Notes: a model not told the origin generated them from the letters alone. Shown: positions 7,717 through 14,549, numbered from the stretch's first letter. The stretch is DNA of 17,835 nt from Flavobacteriaceae bacterium (GCA_021648755.1 JAKISG010000035.1:1-17835), one strand, 5' to 3'. Numbers and translations are program-made.

Positions 7717-8592
7717 TCACTCTGAAACTAATTTATTTAAGGTATATTCAATTAACCTTTCTGTCGTTTTATATGGGTCTTTACTAAAGATACCATTTAC
7801 CCTATTTGCAATAATAGCATTCATAGAACATGCATTGTGCCCCAATAATTTTGCTAAACCATAAATAGCAGAGGTTTCCATTTCTAAATTCGTAATTCGT
7901 ACACCATTAAATTCAAAAGAGTCAATTTTAGAGTTTAATTTAGGGTCTTGAATAGCCAACCGTAAAACTCTACCTTGCGGACCATAAAATCCGCCTGCAG
8001 TTGCAGTAACACCTAAAAACACCTTATCAGACTTTAGCCTGTTTTCTAATACTTGACTATTTTTTACACAGTATGGTCTTGATTTTCTATCGGAATAATT
8101 AGTATGTTTTATAAACGCATCTTCAAAATCTTGTTCTAATATAGATTTACAATTATAAGCATGGATCATTCCGTCAAAACCTAAACCGTATTTCGCTAAA
8201 ACAAAACTATCTACCATAATATCACTTTGCAACGAGCCTGAAGTCCCAATTCTTACAATATTTAATGATTTGTGCGTTTTTTTTATTGTTCTAGACTCTA
8301 AATCAATATTTACCAAAGCATCTAATTCATTCATTACAATATCTATATTATCAGGACCGATCCCTGTTGATATAATAGATATCCTCTGACCTTTATAAGT
8401 ACCTGTAATTGTCCTAAATTCTCTTTTTTGAGTTTCAAATTCAATAGTTTCAAAATGTTTTGCCACTTTTGGGACTCTATCTTGATCACCTACAAAAATA
8501 ATAGTATCTGCTATATTTTTTGGCTTTAAGTTTAAGTGATAAACACTTCCGTTCGGATTTAATATTAATTCAGATGCTGCTATTTTATTCAT
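7717..8592 (-). CDS. Nucleoside phosphorylase (uridine phosphorylase-like, PNP/UDP family)
   Basis: This 291-residue enzyme is predicted to cleave nucleosides with phosphate into free base and ribose-1-phosphate for salvage. The motifs seen are FVGDQDRVPKVAKHF near the N-terminus (phosphate site), STGIGPDN, NIVRIGTSGSLQ, a GVTATAGGFYGPQGR loop, and NLEMETSAIYGLAKLLGH, where Glu237-Met-Glu239 form the ribose-binding signature of the family. The base-specificity loop cannot be assigned with confidence, so uridine versus purine preference is open. The gene converges on the transketolase subunit with a 30-bp gap and no strong terminator. It is divergent from prfA. Confidence 0.88.
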   Translation of the reverse strand: MNKIAASELILNPNGSVYHLNLKPKNIADTIIFVGDQDRVPKVAKHFETIEFETQKREFRTITGTYKGQRISIISTGIGPDNIDIVMNELDALVNIDLESRTIKKTHKSLNIVRIGTSGSLQSDIMVDSFVLAKYGLGFDGMIHAYNCKSILEQDFEDAFIKHTNYSDRKSRPYCVKNSQVLENRLKSDKVFLGVTATAGGFYGPQGRVLRLAIQDPKLNSKIDSFEFNGVRITNLEMETSAIYGLAKLLGHNACSMNAIIANRVNGIFSKDPYKTTERLIEYTLNKLVSE

Positions 8593-8615
8593 TTTTATAA
8601 AGTTCTATGATGTAC

Positions 8616-8623
8616 CAAAATTA
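8616..8623 (-). promoter_or_regulatory. Candidate -7 element for the nucleoside phosphorylase gene
   Basis: On the minus strand this reads TAATTTTG, and it ends 23 nt upstream of the ATG at 8592. No clear TTG is found at the -33 distance, so support is moderate. Confidence 0.4.
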
Positions 8624-8747
8624 CGACTTTGAGTTTACTAAATATAATTTTATCAGATAATATTTAAATTTAATTCTATGCTGGTTTATAGTATTAACTG
8701 TTCCGTAAAGCGTCAAGAGAATTTACTTTAGATAGGTTTTTTTATAT

Positions 8748-8779
8748 TTTGCGTATCTGATTAAATTAAGGTAAATTTG
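8748..8779 (+). promoter_or_regulatory. Bacteroidota-type promoter for prfA
   Basis: TTTG (8748-8751) is followed after 20 nt by TAAATTTG (8772-8779). The predicted transcription start near 8785 gives a leader of about 25 nt before the ATG at 8811. Confidence 0.7.
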
Positions 8780-8810
8780 CACTCTTAACAATAACAAGAA
8801 GTAAAGACAG

Positions 8811-9884
8811 ATGTTAGACAAAATAGGAATAGTAAAACAACGCTTTGACGAAGTGTCGGACTTAATAATTCAGCCAACTATTATTACAGATCAAAAGCGA
8901 TACATTAAACTAACTAAAGAATATAAAGATCTTAAAAATATAGTTGAAAAAGGAGATGAATATAAACAGGTTATTGAAAATTTAAACGAAGCAAAGGAAA
9001 TTATTGCAGATGGTAGTGATGCAGAAATGGTTGAAATGGCAAAAATGCAATTAGAAGAAGCAAAAGAAGAAATACCAAAACTAGAAGAGGCACTTAAATT
9101 CTTAATGGTACCTAAAAGTCCTGAAGATGCTAAAAATATTGTCGTTGAAATTAGAGCAGGAACTGGTGGTGATGAGGCAAGTATTTTTGCAGGTGACTTA
9201 TACAGAATGTACACTAAGTTTGCAGGAGATAAAGGTTGGAAAACAGAAATTGAAGATATTAGTTACGGTACATCTGGCGGATTTAAAGAAATTATATTTA
9301 GCATAACAGGTTCTGATGTTTATGGCACCATGAAATTTGAGTCAGGAGTGCACCGTGTACAGCGTGTTCCTCAAACAGAAACTCAAGGCAGAGTACATAC
9401 CTCAGCAGCAACAGTAATGGTCTTGCCAGAAGCCGAAGAATTTGATGTAGAAGTCAAAAATAGTGATGTTAGGATAGATTATTTTTGTTCATCTGGACCT
9501 GGAGGTCAGTCAGTTAATACAACGTATTCGGCTGTACGTTTAACTCATGTTCCAACAGGTATTGTAGCGCAATGTCAAGATCAAAAATCACAACATAAAA
9601 ATAAAGACAAAGCTTTTAAAGTATTACGTACTCGTATTTATGAAATGGAACTCCAAAAAAAATTAGAAGCAGATGCTGCTAAACGTAATTCATTAGTTTC
9701 TTCTGGTGATCGTTCTGCAAAAATTAGAACCTATAATTATGCGCAAGGCCGTGTTACTGACCACAGAATAGGTTTAACATTATACGACTTAAGTAATATT
9801 ATTAATGGTGATATTCATAAAATTGTTGAAGCATTAGAGTTAGCAGAAAATACAGAAAAATTGAAAGAAATGAATGAACTTTAA
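8811..9884 (+). CDS. prfA: Peptide chain release factor 1
   Basis: RF1 recognises UAA and UAG stop codons and triggers release of the finished peptide from the ribosome. The 357-residue protein has the usual layout: an N-terminal helical domain (to about 100), the codon-recognition domain with the RF1-type PxT tripeptide as Pro-Gln-Thr at 187-189 (E. coli has PAT), and the catalytic GGQ loop at 231-233 within SSGPGGQSVNTTYSAVR. RF2 would instead carry SPF at the tripeptide site, and none is present. Length is normal. The gene stands alone: a phosphorylase gene is divergent upstream and a lipoprotein gene with its own promoter lies downstream. Confidence 0.97.
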   Translation: MLDKIGIVKQRFDEVSDLIIQPTIITDQKRYIKLTKEYKDLKNIVEKGDEYKQVIENLNEAKEIIADGSDAEMVEMAKMQLEEAKEEIPKLEEALKFLMVPKSPEDAKNIVVEIRAGTGGDEASIFAGDLYRMYTKFAGDKGWKTEIEDISYGTSGGFKEIIFSITGSDVYGTMKFESGVHRVQRVPQTETQGRVHTSAATVMVLPEAEEFDVEVKNSDVRIDYFCSSGPGGQSVNTTYSAVRLTHVPTGIVAQCQDQKSQHKNKDKAFKVLRTRIYEMELQKKLEADAAKRNSLVSSGDRSAKIRTYNYAQGRVTDHRIGLTLYDLSNIINGDIHKIVEALELAENTEKLKEMNEL

Positions 9885-10029
9885 AAATAATTAAATCGTT
9901 TATTTAAAAAACAAAACCTATTCAAAAATATTTCACCCAATATACGCCTATATAACCCAAAGAAAATAAATTATTTTAATTAGATAACAATGATAAGCGA
10001 TGATATAAAATAAAAAAACACAATAAAAA

Positions 10030-10060
10030 TTGTTTTTCTAAAAAAATACACCTACATTTG
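10030..10060 (+). promoter_or_regulatory. Bacteroidota-type promoter for the Cys-rich lipoprotein gene
   Basis: TTG (10030-10032) lies 20 nt upstream of TACATTTG (10053-10060). The predicted start near 10066 gives a leader of about 30 nt before the ATG at 10096. Confidence 0.7.
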
Positions 10061-10095
10061 CGTCTTATACATATTAACTATTAAACTCTAACAAA

Positions 10096-10452
10096 ATGAA
10101 ATTATTTAAAGGATTATTAACAATAACTTTGATTACAATGCTTGTTGTTTCTTGTGACGAAAAAAAGAAAGACGACGTTGACGTTGACGTTAACGAAGTT
10201 GAAGAAGTTATTAAAGAACAAGAAAAAACAGAAGATGTTGTAACGGAAATTGCTAAAGATGAACACAAATGTTCTGATGTTAAATGTAGCGCTGACTGTA
10301 CTGTTGAAAATTGTGAAAAATGTGCCGCTAAACAAGCAGAATGCAAAGTTAAATGTGACGCTAAAAAAGCGAATGCTAACGGTACTGAAACTTCGAAAGA
10401 AGAATTAGAAAAAGCAAAAGAAGGTGCTGACAAACTAAAAAATGTTAATTAG
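10096..10452 (+). CDS. Small cysteine-rich lipoprotein of unknown function
   Basis: The 118-residue product starts with a lipoprotein signal peptide whose lipobox is LVVSC (lipidated Cys20). Residues 21-56 are highly acidic and charged, with a DVDVDVNEVEEV stretch encoded by a GACGTT tandem hexamer at 10174-10191. A compact cluster of seven cysteines follows at 59, 64, 68, 73, 76, 83 and 87 (spacing C-x4-C-x3-C-x4-C-x2-C-x6-C-x3-C), with His57 beside it. The last 30 residues are a charged, probably helical tail. The acidic residues right after the lipidated Cys (DEKKKDD) resemble surface-export signals described for Bacteroidota lipoproteins. Metal binding or a disulphide-rich fold is possible. 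I do not recognise the family. It has its own promoter and terminator. Confidence 0.8.
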   Translation: MKLFKGLLTITLITMLVVSCDEKKKDDVDVDVNEVEEVIKEQEKTEDVVTEIAKDEHKCSDVKCSADCTVENCEKCAAKQAECKVKCDAKKANANGTETSKEELEKAKEGADKLKNVN

Positions 10453-10474
10453 TTAATTAACAATTTAAATTTTA

Positions 10475-10514
10475 AAAACTGCTATTCATTTAATTTGAAT
10501 AGCAGTTTTTTTTT
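10475..10514 (+). terminator. Strong intrinsic terminator after the Cys-rich lipoprotein gene
   Basis: A perfect 14-bp stem, AAAACTGCTATTCA (10475-10488) with TGAATAGCAGTTTT (10496-10509), closes a 7-nt loop and is followed by a T-run to 10514. Confidence 0.92.
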
Positions 10515-10529
10515 ACATTTTAATTATTT

Positions 10530-10537
10530 TAAATTTG
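10530..10537 (+). promoter_or_regulatory. Candidate -7 element for the glutathione peroxidase transcript
   Basis: TAAATTTG lies just after the upstream terminator. The -33 region is T-rich but has no clear TTG. The predicted start, near 10544, would place both the frameshifted signal-peptide ATG (10569) and the present ATG (10652) on the transcript. Confidence 0.45.
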
Positions 10538-10568
10538 TGGAATATAATATTATGAAAAAATTCAACTA

Positions 10569-10651
10569 ATGAAAAATATTTTTTTACTACTAAACTAACA
10601 TCAGTAAGTTGTAACAAAAACAAAAAATACATTAAAACTACAAAAAATACG
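10569..10651 (+). pseudogene. Frameshifted lipoprotein signal peptide fused to the glutathione peroxidase gene
   Basis: From the ATG at 10569 the frame reads MKNIFLLLN and then stops at 10596-10598. In the frame of the downstream peroxidase gene, the bases from 10595 read LTSVSCNKNKKYIKTTKNT and run without a stop into the Met at 10652. Restoring one base between about 10581 and 10595 would give MKNIFLLL-x-LTSVSC. This is a well-formed lipoprotein signal peptide with a lipobox, followed by a short Lys/Asn-rich linker and the peroxidase domain. A single-base deletion therefore appears to have removed the export signal. A sequencing error is the alternative. Confidence 0.65.
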
Positions 10652-11140
10652 ATGCAGACAGAAAACATTTACCAATTTAAAATAAAGGCTCTTAACGGAA
10701 AAGATTTTAACTTCTCTACACTAAGAAATAAAAAAATACTAATCGTAAATACAGCATCAAAATGCGGTCTAACAATTCAATATAAAGAATTACAAAAAAT
10801 TTACGATGCTTATAAAAATATTGGTTTTACAGTTATTGGATTCCCAGCAAATAATTTTGGACAGCAAGAACCTGGTTCTGATAAAGAAATTACTTCTTTT
10901 TGTGAATTAAATTACGGTATAACTTTTCCGATGATGCATAAAATATCGGTTAAAGGAGATGACATGCACCCTATTTATCAATTTCTAACTCAAAAATCTA
11001 AAAACGGATTACAAGATTCAGAGGTTGTATGGAATTTTCAAAAGTACTTAATTAATGAAAAAGGTATGCTAGAAAAAATACTTTCACCTAAAACTTTACC
11101 TACAGATCCTGAAATTATAAATTGGATTAAAAAAAAATAA
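10652..11140 (+). CDS. Glutathione peroxidase-like thiol peroxidase (Cys type)
   Basis: This 162-residue protein has the glutathione peroxidase fold and reduces hydroperoxides at a catalytic cysteine. Visible motifs are ILIVNTASKCGLT with peroxidatic Cys38, VIGFPANNFGQQEPG with the conserved Gln, FCELNYGITFPMM with Cys84 (the likely resolving Cys of thioredoxin-dependent members), and VVWNFQKYLI carrying the active-site Trp and Asn. It has Cys rather than selenocysteine. Many such bacterial enzymes use thioredoxin rather than glutathione. As read, the protein starts at the ATG at 10652 and would be cytoplasmic, but an out-of-frame lipoprotein signal peptide directly upstream suggests an exported ancestor. 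bshB1 follows after 19 bp, so the two are probably one operon. Confidence 0.93.
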   Translation: MQTENIYQFKIKALNGKDFNFSTLRNKKILIVNTASKCGLTIQYKELQKIYDAYKNIGFTVIGFPANNFGQQEPGSDKEITSFCELNYGITFPMMHKISVKGDDMHPIYQFLTQKSKNGLQDSEVVWNFQKYLINEKGMLEKILSPKTLPTDPEIINWIKKK

Positions 11141-11159
11141 ATTAAGTAAAAAATAAAAA

Positions 11160-11879
11160 ATGATAAAGCTAGATATACTCGCAATTGGCGCACATCCAGA
11201 TGACATAGAATTAGGATGTGGTGCTACCATTGCAAAAGAAATTTCATTAGGTAAAAAAGTAGGTGTTTTAGATTTAACTCGTGGTGAATTAGGAACAAGA
11301 GGTTCAGCCGAAATACGAGATTTAGAAGCAAAAAATGCAGCAACTATTTTAGGCTTAACAGTTCGTGAAAATTTAGCATTTGCAGATGGTTTTTTTAATA
11401 ACGATAAAGAACACTTGTTAAAAGTAATTGAAATTATTAGAAAATATCAACCAGAAATTGTACTATGTAATGCAATTAAAGACCGACATATTGATCATTC
11501 AAAAGGAAGTAAACTAGTTAGTGACGCTTGTTTTTTAAGTGGTTTACGAAAAATTGAAACTTTATTAAATAACAAAAAACAAACTGTTTGGAGACCAAAA
11601 CAGGTTTACCATTACATACAGTGGAAGCATATTAAACCAGATTTTGTGGTTGATGTTTCTAACTTTATTAATATAAAATTAAAAGCAGTAAAAGCATATA
11701 GTTCTCAATTTTATAATCCAAAAAGTGATGAACCTGCCTCACCCATTACAAGTAAATTTTTTTTAGATAGCATTACTTATAGAGCACAAGATTTAGGTAG
11801 AATGATTGGTGTAGAATATGCCGAAGGTTTTACCGCCGAAAGATATATAGCTGTAAAATCCCTAGATAAATTAATATAA
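11160..11879 (+). CDS. bshB1: Bacillithiol biosynthesis deacetylase BshB1
   Basis: BshB1 removes the acetyl group from GlcNAc-malate, the second step in making bacillithiol, the low-molecular-weight thiol used by many Firmicutes and Bacteroidota. The 239-residue LmbE/PIG-L-family protein has the zinc-binding AHPDDIELGCG motif (His12, Asp15) and the KDRHIDHSKG motif with the third ligand His113. LTRGELGTRGS is typical of the BshB1 group, as is the C-terminal GVEYAEGF. Length is as expected. The gene lies 19 bp after the peroxidase gene, which suggests co-expression of thiol synthesis with peroxide defence. bshA and bshC are not in this window. Confidence 0.93.
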   Translation: MIKLDILAIGAHPDDIELGCGATIAKEISLGKKVGVLDLTRGELGTRGSAEIRDLEAKNAATILGLTVRENLAFADGFFNNDKEHLLKVIEIIRKYQPEIVLCNAIKDRHIDHSKGSKLVSDACFLSGLRKIETLLNNKKQTVWRPKQVYHYIQWKHIKPDFVVDVSNFINIKLKAVKAYSSQFYNPKSDEPASPITSKFFLDSITYRAQDLGRMIGVEYAEGFTAERYIAVKSLDKLI

Positions 11880-11907
11880 TATTTTAGTGTAATAATTAAA
11901 AATAATT

Positions 11908-11915
11908 TACATTTG
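11908..11915 (+). promoter_or_regulatory. Candidate -7 promoter element for tRNA-His
   Basis: TACATTTG lies 28 nt after the bshB1 stop and 51 nt before the tRNA. The matching -33 region is weak (TTAG near 11884-11887, 20 nt upstream). The hairpin at 11925-11950 falls inside the predicted leader transcript. Confidence 0.5.
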
Positions 11916-11924
11916 CAACCTGTT

Positions 11925-11950
11925 TTATGCTTCTTTCTAAAGAAGCATAA
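11925..11950 (+). repeat. Perfect 12-bp inverted repeat upstream of tRNA-His
   Basis: TTATGCTTCTTT (11925-11936) is perfectly complementary to AAAGAAGCATAA (11939-11950), with only 2 nt between the arms. It sits between the candidate promoter and the tRNA. The following bases (TTTATC) are a poor T-run, so it is not a convincing terminator for bshB1. A processing hairpin in the tRNA leader or a protein-binding palindrome are alternatives. Confidence 0.6.
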
Positions 11951-11966
11951 TTTATCAAAATAAAAT

Positions 11967-12041
11967 GGTGGATGTAGCTCAGTTGGTTAGAGCATCGGTT
12001 TGTGGTACCGAGGGTCGTGGGTTCGAATCCCATCTTCCACC
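11967..12041 (+). tRNA. tRNA-His (anticodon GTG)
   Basis: The cloverleaf is clear: a D-arm (GCTCAGTTGGTTAGAGC), anticodon stem TCGGT/ACCGA closing the loop TTGTGGT with anticodon GTG at 12002-12004, a variable loop GGGTC, and the T-arm GTGGG-TTCGAAT-CCCAT. A G before the acceptor stem (11967) faces discriminator C73 (12041), the extra G-1 feature specific to tRNA-His. The acceptor stem GTGGATG/CTTCCAC has one T-T mismatch at position 6:67. A CCA end is not fully encoded; CA follows C73. Confidence 0.96.
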
Positions 12042-12042
12042 C

Positions 12043-12073
12043 AAAAACTCCAAGCCTTGTGCTTGGAGTTTTT
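12043..12073 (+). terminator. Intrinsic terminator after tRNA-His
   Basis: A perfect 13-bp stem, AAAAACTCCAAGC (12043-12055) with GCTTGGAGTTTTT (12061-12073), has a 5-nt loop and begins directly at the tRNA 3' end. Confidence 0.88.
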
Positions 12074-12168
12074 AATTTTAATATTTTTAGGATATACTTT
12101 ACTAATCGCTCCTAAAACACCCGTAGAAATACATTCGTAAATTACTAAGCAAGTTAAGTTACCCAAAT

Positions 12169-12513
12169 TTATTCATTTTCTCTTTTTATTATCTCAACCA
12201 ATTCAATGGGTTGTGCATTACTGCATCTACCCAACCTTCTTTGTCTATTAAATTTAACCCAAACTAGTTGTTCGTTTTTTCTAAAAACTTTATTAGTAAA
12301 TTTTAAAGGTTCTAAAATTTCGCCTTTATCTAACTTAATTAAATAACTACATACATCACTTTTTGTAGCATCATAAATTATAGTTGCTTTAGAATAACCA
12401 TCTTCTATAAAGTTTATTTTACTTATTTTAGTTTCTTTTTCTTCCGTTACTTTTTTTGATTTACAAGAATTAACACCCATAGTAATTAATAATAGTATTG
12501 ATAAAAATTTCAT
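12169..12513 (-). CDS. Small lipoprotein of unknown function
   Basis: This 114-residue protein has a lipoprotein signal peptide with lipobox VNSC (Cys17), then a Lys-rich linker. A compact domain at about 33-112 contains two further cysteines, Cys55 (SDVCSYLI) and Cys97 (LGRCSNAQPIEL), which could form a disulphide in the periplasm. The pattern LVWVKF, then RxxRC, then AxPIELVEI is one I associate with small uncharacterised flavobacterial lipoproteins; no function is known to me. It has its own well-formed promoter. It points toward tRNA-His, whose terminator lies between them. Confidence 0.8.
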   Translation of the reverse strand: MKFLSILLLITMGVNSCKSKKVTEEKETKISKINFIEDGYSKATIIYDATKSDVCSYLIKLDKGEILEPLKFTNKVFRKNEQLVWVKFNRQRRLGRCSNAQPIELVEIIKRENE

Positions 12514-12536
12514 ATCTTAATTGGTTTTAAATTAAT

Positions 12537-12567
12537 CAAATGTAATTTAACTTTTGTTACTATCAAA
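12537..12567 (-). promoter_or_regulatory. Bacteroidota-type promoter for the small lipoprotein gene
   Basis: On the minus strand TTTG (12567-12564) is followed after exactly 19 nt by TACATTTG (12544-12537). The predicted start near 12530 leaves about 17 nt before the ATG at 12513. Confidence 0.75.
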
Positions 12568-12707
12568 ATAATTTAAAACTAAATTTTTAGAAATTAGAAT
12601 CCCATAGTTTTAACCCCTTAAGTAGGTTCTCTTTTTATTTTTTTACTTTAATTTCCCAGATAATAAATTTTTTTGCAAAGTTCGTAAAAATTTATGTTAA
12701 CTTAAAT

Positions 12708-12715
12708 TACTTTTG
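12708..12715 (+). promoter_or_regulatory. Candidate -7 element for the DUF6122-like gene, very close to its ATG
   Basis: TACTTTTG ends only 4 nt before the ATG at 12720. Use of this element would put the transcription start at or beside the start codon. There is no clear -33 TTG at the expected distance. Confidence 0.45.
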
Positions 12716-12719
12716 CCAA

Positions 12720-13028
12720 ATGAGTTTAAATTTTTTTATTCATTACGGATTACATTTTATTTTCCCTGTACTAATTGCAGTAGTAATAAATAAAAAACAA
12801 TGGGTTAAAATTTGGCTGATTCTTATTGCTACGATGTTAGTAGATTTAGATCATTTATTAGCAATACCTATTTTTGACCCAAATAGATGTAGTATTAATT
12901 TTCATCCGTTACATAGTTATATTGCTATTGTAATCTATTTTATGGGGTTGTTTTTTAAAAAGACAAGAGTTGTTGCAATTGGTTTGTTAGTACATATGTT
13001 TACTGATTTTATAGATTGTATGCTATAA
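12720..13028 (+). CDS. DUF6122-like small membrane protein
   Basis: This 102-residue protein has about three or four hydrophobic segments. It carries conserved His/Asp motifs: IHYGLHFIFP near the N-terminus, MLVDLDHLLAIPIFDPNRCS (about 39-58), FHPLHSY, and a C-terminal GLLVHMFTDFIDC. From memory these match the uncharacterised DUF6122 family of Bacteroidota. The DxDH, HPLHS and HxxxD arrangement resembles YdjM-like membrane-bound metal-dependent hydrolases, so a metal site in the membrane is plausible; that is an inference. It is convergent with the endonuclease gene, with a bidirectional terminator between them. Confidence 0.75.
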   Translation: MSLNFFIHYGLHFIFPVLIAVVINKKQWVKIWLILIATMLVDLDHLLAIPIFDPNRCSINFHPLHSYIAIVIYFMGLFFKKTRVVAIGLLVHMFTDFIDCML

Positions 13029-13045
13029 AAAATAAGAAAATAAAA

Positions 13046-13073
13046 AAAAGACTGCCTTTTCAGACAGTCTTTT
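13046..13073. terminator. Bidirectional intrinsic terminator
   Basis: AAAAGACTG (13046-13054) pairs perfectly with CAGTCTTTT (13065-13073) around a 10-nt loop. It is flanked by an A-run on the left and T's on the right, so it can serve both convergent genes. Confidence 0.85.
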
Positions 13074-13095
13074 ATAAATATTATTTTTGAGTTGG

Positions 13096-14523
13096 TTATT
13101 TTTTAATAAACTTTCTAGTTACCATAGTATCATTTGAAACAAATTTAATATAATAAGTTCCTGTTGCTAATTTTGAAACATCTATGTAGTTTTTCTCAAT
13201 ATCTGAAACATGCATTATGAGTTTTCCTACAACAGAAAAGATTACAATACTTTCTATTTGCTTATTTTTAGTATCTATATTTAATATTGATTTAACTGGG
13301 TTTGGATAAATAGTAATATCGTTTAGTAAGTTATTATTTGAACCTTGAGACTTATTTGCATCAACACAAAAATTAGTTACTTCAGAAGAGTTAAAGTTTC
13401 CACCTGTTACAATAACACCTTGTGAACTAGATAAGGTATAAGAGCCATTTCCGTAAGAACAACAAATACCATCACCATAAGTGTCTGTAATTGTAAAAAC
13501 ATAGTCTCCTGAACTTAAATTATTTATTGTCTTTGTTATGGTTGACCCATCTGGGTTTGAAGTCGAGTAAGAGCCTGAAGTTATTGTAGTTCCAGAAGTG
13601 TTTTTTAATGTCCATGCTGTTTCTTCTGGATAATTATCAAATGTTAATGATAAGGTAAGGTCTGCAGCTACACAATCATTTGTCCCACTTCCGCCGTCAT
13701 TACCTCCACCATCATTACCTCCGCCATTACCATCAAATAAATCTTCCGCTTGTAGTCCTCCCCAAATTTGAGTTGCAAAAGCAGGGTTATCTATAAACGG
13801 ATTTCTATTTCCTTGTGCATAAGTATTTGAAGCATTACCGTGATAATCATTTCTATTTGTTTCAAATTGAGAAACAGGGTCTTGTGCATTCCAATCTAAA
13901 AATAAACTAATCATAGCATCTGGAGTTGATGAAGAACTCCCTATACCTACACCAGTAGGTAAACACCTATTACCATATCGTAAATACATATACATCATCA
14001 TTCTAGCAACATCTCCTTTCCACTCATCACCTGGATACCAACCTCCGCTAGAATTACCGGCATAACCGCTACCTGTTGCAAATTTTTCACTGCCTCTTTG
14101 ACCATTAAAAGTAACAGATGCTGGTCTTAAATGATGTGCATCTGACCCTGGACCTGAGGTTCTTAAATTAGGTGTCCCTAGTGATTTTGGATAAACGTGC
14201 TCTCTGTTCCAGTCAGAAACACCTCCACCATTAGAGTTTTTACTTCTGGTTCTGTCAGTTACATGATTTCCATCAGTATCATCATACCCGTAAATCAAAA
14301 TTACATTTGCGCTATTACTTGGGTCTAAATCAGTTATTTTAGAGGAAGACCAAACCTCTCTATAGGATAAATTTTTGGTATGCGTACTAATAATTTTAGT
14401 TGCCAACTCATTTTTTAATGATATACCTGTTAAATTTAAATTCACATCATTGTAATAAGAAGGAATTTGTGCAAAGAGCAAGCACGGTAATGATACTAGA
14501 ATAAATAATATGATTTTTTTCAT
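13096..14523 (-). CDS. Secreted endonuclease I-family nuclease with T9SS sorting domain
   Basis: The 475-residue multidomain exported protein begins with a signal peptide (1-19, LLFAQ). An endonuclease I (EndA/Vvn-like) domain spans about 35-265, with WNREHVYPKSLG carrying catalytic His109, DAHHLRPA, GDVARMMMYMYLRYG and NPFIDNP. A Gly/Asp/Asn-rich linker (264-283) precedes a beta-sandwich-like module at about 284-388 that has paired cysteines (YGDGICCSYGNGSY) and is frequent in secreted Bacteroidota proteins. The last 75 residues are a type A T9SS sorting domain (ITIYPNPV, then LATGTYYIKF, MVTRKFIKK). The protein is probably secreted or cell-surface attached and degrades extracellular DNA or RNA for nutrients. 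DNA versus RNA preference is not evident. Confidence 0.9.
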   Translation of the reverse strand: MKKIILFILVSLPCLLFAQIPSYYNDVNLNLTGISLKNELATKIISTHTKNLSYREVWSSSKITDLDPSNSANVILIYGYDDTDGNHVTDRTRSKNSNGGGVSDWNREHVYPKSLGTPNLRTSGPGSDAHHLRPASVTFNGQRGSEKFATGSGYAGNSSGGWYPGDEWKGDVARMMMYMYLRYGNRCLPTGVGIGSSSSTPDAMISLFLDWNAQDPVSQFETNRNDYHGNASNTYAQGNRNPFIDNPAFATQIWGGLQAEDLFDGNGGGNDGGGNDGGSGTNDCVAADLTLSLTFDNYPEETAWTLKNTSGTTITSGSYSTSNPDGSTITKTINNLSSGDYVFTITDTYGDGICCSYGNGSYTLSSSQGVIVTGGNFNSSEVTNFCVDANKSQGSNNNLLNDITIYPNPVKSILNIDTKNKQIESIVIFSVVGKLIMHVSDIEKNYIDVSKLATGTYYIKFVSNDTMVTRKFIKK

Positions 14524-14549
14524 TTTAATATGATTTTAATTAGTTTCAA

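Noticed and set aside
8891..9214. Minus-strand open frame within prfA
   Set aside because: Its Ser/Ile/Phe-rich composition is the expected shadow of the RF1 coding sequence.
10020..10033. ACAAT-AAAA-ATTGT hairpin after prfA as a terminator
   Set aside because: The stem is only 5 bp, all but one pair A-T per half-turn, and it overlaps the -33 element of the lipoprotein promoter, so it is likely chance in AT-rich DNA.
10074..10433. Long minus-strand open frame opposite the Cys-rich lipoprotein
   Set aside because: It is a Ser-rich mirror of a lysine- and glutamate-rich gene that has a lipobox, promoter and terminator on the plus strand.
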